Source of the DNA: an uncultured Alphaproteobacteria bacterium
GTDB taxonomy: Bacteria; Pseudomonadota; Alphaproteobacteria; RF32; CAG-239
Direction: 5' to 3'
Length of the DNA stretch: 64,000 bases
Assembly: GCA_934248075.1 (NCBI GenBank)
Contig: CAKQKH010000004.1
Span: 30,286 to 94,285 of the forward strand
Under the pieces are notes generated by a model. That model worked only from the letters and a program-made list of their open reading frames with translations, was not told the DNA's origin and searched no databases. This document shows, in pieces, positions 62,045 to 64,000 of the stretch (its first letter is position 1; the number at the start of each line of letters is the position of its first letter). The position numbers and the translations under genes were made by a program.

Positions 62045-62507
62045 TACGTATGAAATCTGTCGGCGTTTAGCCTTGCATGAGGGCATAAGCCTAACGCCTT
62101 ATCGCTGTTCCAAAGGCAAGTTGACTATCGGTATCGGCCGCAATTTGGATAACAATCCGTTTACGGCGGAGGAATTGAAAGTTGTGGGCGACTGGCGCCA
62201 TGGCATCACCCGCCAGATGGCGTTTTATCTGCTTCGGCATGACATCAGCCGGCTGGAGCGCAGGCTCAGCCGCCGCATAAGTTTTTGGCAGCAACTAGAT
62301 GACGAGCGGCAGTATGCTCTGCTGGATATGGCGTTTAATCTGGGGGTGGACGGTTTGTGCAAGTTCAAAAAAATGCTTGGTTTTATGTGGCTGGGGGATT
62401 ATCGGCTGGCCGCCGTTGAGTGCCTAAACAGCCGTTATGCCCAAGATACCGGCCGCCGCGCCCGCCGTATTGCCGAAACCATCAGTACCGGAAAATTTGC
62501 GGGATAA
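62037..62507 (+). CDS. phage lysozyme (T4/P22-type, GH24 endolysin)
   Basis: About 156 residues from the ATG at 62037. The start is followed by the catalytic pattern E-x8-C-x5-T: Glu15 (LALHEGISL), Cys24 and Thr30 in KGKLTIGIGRNL. In many relatives the middle residue is Asp; Cys is an accepted variant. It cuts peptidoglycan glycan chains at the end of infection. No secretion signal, so it would be released by a holin. It overlaps the holin-like gene. Confidence 0.9.
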   Translation: MLDTYEICRRLALHEGISLTPYRCSKGKLTIGIGRNLDNNPFTAEELKVVGDWRHGITRQMAFYLLRHDISRLERRLSRRISFWQQLDDERQYALLDMAFNLGVDGLCKFKKMLGFMWLGDYRLAAVECLNSRYAQDTGRRARRIAETISTGKFAG

Positions 62508-62535
62508 TGGGAACATATTATGAAAGGGAAAATAA

Positions 62536-63333
62536 ATGTATAATTTTTATAACCAATACGATCCTTGGGATACTGAAGAAGAACGTCGCAAAAAACAAGC
62601 TCAAAACAGTTCAAATAATATGAGCCCAAGAGATCAGATTGAGCAAGCATGGGACAACAGTGCTGCTGCACAAGCAGTCAAAAATGTAGAAGAGCAAAAA
62701 GATATGGAGGCTACCAAAAATATGAGCACCAGAGATACGCTTGATTATTTTATGAAAAAGCAAGAGGCCGAGAATCTGCGTTCTACAACTGATGAGGCCA
62801 ACTTTGGCACCGCGCCATATATTCCTGTTCCCGAACACAAGCCGCGTTATGCAGAGTTAGATTTTGATGGTAAAACGCTTGATTGGGTAGAAAATGGCCA
62901 AGTTAAAAAAACATGGCCGGCAATGTCAGGGCGTAATGATTATCAAGCTAAAAAATATACAGATTTAAAAAATTATGGTCCAATTCCAGAAGGAAAGTGG
63001 CATGTAAATCAAAATAGTTTACAAAACTTTGATGATTTATCAACTAAAGACAAAATAATTAGTGGCATAGGGGGTATTACAAAAAAAATTGGAATGCCGC
63101 TAGGAAAATGGCCAGGAACTGAATTTGCGTGGGGAAAACATAGGATTCCATTACAGCCTGACACAAGTACAAATACGCAAGGCAGAACAAATGTGTTTTT
63201 ACACGGTGGTTCGAGTCTAGGTTCTGCAGGGTGTGTTGATTTGGCCAAGAATATGGATGATTTTCTTGACGAATATAAAAAATACGGACGAGATATGTTA
63301 TTAAATGTATTTTATCCCAATAATCGTTGGTAA
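62536..63333 (+). CDS. DUF2778/Tlde1-like L,D-transpeptidase-fold cargo protein
   Basis: A 265-residue protein. Residues 1-95 are charged, low in structure and start with MYNFYNQYDPWDTEEERRKK, similar to the cargo protein at 47474. Residues 100-265 match DUF2778: LDFDGKTLDWVENGQ, GPIPEGKW, WGKHRIPL, and the catalytic His223-x9-Cys233 in HGGSSLGSAGCVDL. Tlde1 enzymes are antibacterial effectors that alter peptidoglycan crosslinks and D-amino acid exchange. Here it is AT-rich cargo at the prophage end. It could instead be a second lysis enzyme. No signal peptide is seen. Confidence 0.8.
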   Translation: MYNFYNQYDPWDTEEERRKKQAQNSSNNMSPRDQIEQAWDNSAAAQAVKNVEEQKDMEATKNMSTRDTLDYFMKKQEAENLRSTTDEANFGTAPYIPVPEHKPRYAELDFDGKTLDWVENGQVKKTWPAMSGRNDYQAKKYTDLKNYGPIPEGKWHVNQNSLQNFDDLSTKDKIISGIGGITKKIGMPLGKWPGTEFAWGKHRIPLQPDTSTNTQGRTNVFLHGGSSLGSAGCVDLAKNMDDFLDEYKKYGRDMLLNVFYPNNRW

Positions 63334-63342
63334 AAATAGCCC

Positions 63343-63378
63343 TTACACAAAGGCAAGAATTGTCTTGCCTTTGTGTAA
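63343..63378. terminator. 15-base-stem hairpin after the Tlde1-like gene
   Basis: Perfect 15-base stem TTACACAAAGGCAAG/CTTGCCTTTGTGTAA with a 6-base loop. On the plus strand no T-run follows, so it may be a weak terminator or an mRNA end-protecting hairpin between the cargo gene and the next one. Confidence 0.6.
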
Positions 63379-63414
63379 AGAAATTATAATATATAACAAA
63401 CAAAGAGGTGAGTA

Positions 63415-63753
63415 GTGAATACATTAATTAAATTGCTAAAAATTTTAATGAATACAGGATCATTATTCTGTCTGTTTGTAATTTGGTTTATTACCACAGC
63501 ATATATTTATTATATGTTATGTGAAGGAGGAGTTGAATATGGCTCAACATTTATTCCTACATTTAAAATGCTCCCATTTATGATTGCTTTTTTACCATTT
63601 CTGATATTTGTCTCAAATAAGATACGAAAGTTTATCTTCACAATTAATACATTTAAAACTCATATTGTTATTTTATTAGCAACTTTTTCTTTTGTAATCG
63701 TATTTTTTGCAGTTCTACTTAAATATATATACACTATACTGACGTATTGGTAA
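63415..63753 (+). CDS. multi-pass membrane protein (112 aa), candidate immunity protein
   Basis: A 112-residue protein with a GTG start at 63415 and a good ribosome binding site (AGAGGTGA). Three hydrophobic helices (about 13-35, 50-66 and 80-105) and few charged loops. AT-rich like the preceding gene. By position it could protect the host from the Tlde1-like protein; similar in arrangement, not in sequence, to the 48019 gene. Function unproven. Confidence 0.6.
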   Translation: MNTLIKLLKILMNTGSLFCLFVIWFITTAYIYYMLCEGGVEYGSTFIPTFKMLPFMIAFLPFLIFVSNKIRKFIFTINTFKTHIVILLATFSFVIVFFAVLLKYIYTILTYW

Positions 63754-63854
63754 TGTTTAAGGTTGAATTTACTCTATTATAATTCCAAGCCTCGTGCATA
63801 TTACTAACCTCGTATTGTCATCCTGAGCGGAGCGAGGGATCCAGTAAAAAATAA
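63754..63854. repeat. right-side spacer with GTCATCCTGAGCGGAGCGAGG repeat
   Basis: AT-rich spacer followed by a 'gtcatcctgagcggagcgagggatccagtaaaaa' dispersed repeat, which leads directly into copy C of the 127-bp element. Confidence 0.65.
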
Positions 63855-63981
63855 TGTCATGCCTCTTTGCGGAAGCATTCTTCCGCAAAGTCCAGGCATC
63901 TACCGTGCTGTTAGATTGAATTATCAGCACGGAAGATCGCTTGACCTCGGGCGAGAATGCTCGCCACTCGGAGCGATGACA
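63855..63981 (+). repeat. 127-bp three-hairpin element, copy C
   Basis: Same length and orientation as copy A, with TGTCATGCCTC and GAGCGATGACA ends. Directly right of the prophage cargo, it pairs with the inverted copy B left of the prophage. The following GCTATTTTTTTAAGCGCAC, also present after copies A and B, runs to the window end. Confidence 0.85.
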
Positions 63982-64000
63982 GCTATTTTTTTAAGCGCAC

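Noticed and set aside
44914..63981. 127-bp element copies B and C as attL/attR
   Set aside because: They are in opposite orientation, whereas attachment-site duplications should be direct repeats; copy A also exists away from the prophage.

Overview
The window is a 64 kb piece of an alphaproteobacterial chromosome, probably from an uncultured lineage with a modest genome. The assignment rests on a CtrA master regulator, a ChpT-type histidine phosphotransferase, an HpnC/HpnD/HpnE squalene pathway, folate-dependent TrmFO, and the ffh-rpsP-rimM-trmD-rplS cluster. I cannot name the genus. Intergenic regions are full of short dispersed repeats.

Layout. 0-3.4 kb: mlaC-like gene, gltX, cysS. 3.5-11 kb: small gene and repeats, yqgE, a ScsB/DsbD-like thiol reductase, then a minus-strand set (M16 protease, AlbA_2 protein, rnhA) and elbB. 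11-16.2 kb: an SPFH protein, then a tightly overlapping operon trmFO-hpnC-hpnD-hpnE. 16.4-19.5 kb: secreted Pro-rich protein, chpT, a CheY-like receiver and cheR. 19.5-20.6 kb: palindromic repeats around a DUF559 (Vsr-like) nuclease. 20.6-26.1 kb: ctrA, two secreted Cys-rich proteins, fliI-fliJ and sodB. 26.1-29.5 kb: orphan genes of foreign character and a zeta-type kinase with a likely antitoxin. 29.6-45 kb: tRNA-Glu, a CoA-disulfide-reductase-like enzyme, ffh and the ribosomal/tRNA-modification operon, small unknowns, tRNA-Thr, murD, a large MscS channel, a degenerate Asd homologue and hisS.

45.3-63.8 kb is a compact prophage-like element: S24 repressor with four related operator-like sites, terminase, a GroES-like co-chaperonin, portal, probable scaffold, capsid, podovirus-like tail genes, fibre genes, an embedded Rz/Rz1 spanin pair, membrane proteins and a lysozyme. 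No integrase, recombinase or replication gene was recognised. It carries two AT-rich accessory cassettes. One lies between perfect 52-bp terminator repeats (47.4-48.5 kb); the other, at the right end, encodes a DUF2778/Tlde1-like L,D-transpeptidase-fold protein. Each pairs a soluble protein with a following small membrane protein, and the two soluble proteins have similar starts. I infer effector-immunity-type cargo; this and the possible gene-transfer-agent nature of the element are the main points to check.

Other unusual points: a DUF559 nuclease among REP-like palindromes; a 127-bp three-hairpin element with terminal inverted repeats in three copies, two flanking the prophage; an Asd-like protein without its catalytic residues; a CoA-disulfide-reductase-like protein whose rhodanese domain lacks its cysteine; a receiver with Lys replaced by Arg; and two adjacent secreted proteins sharing one Cys module at opposite ends.
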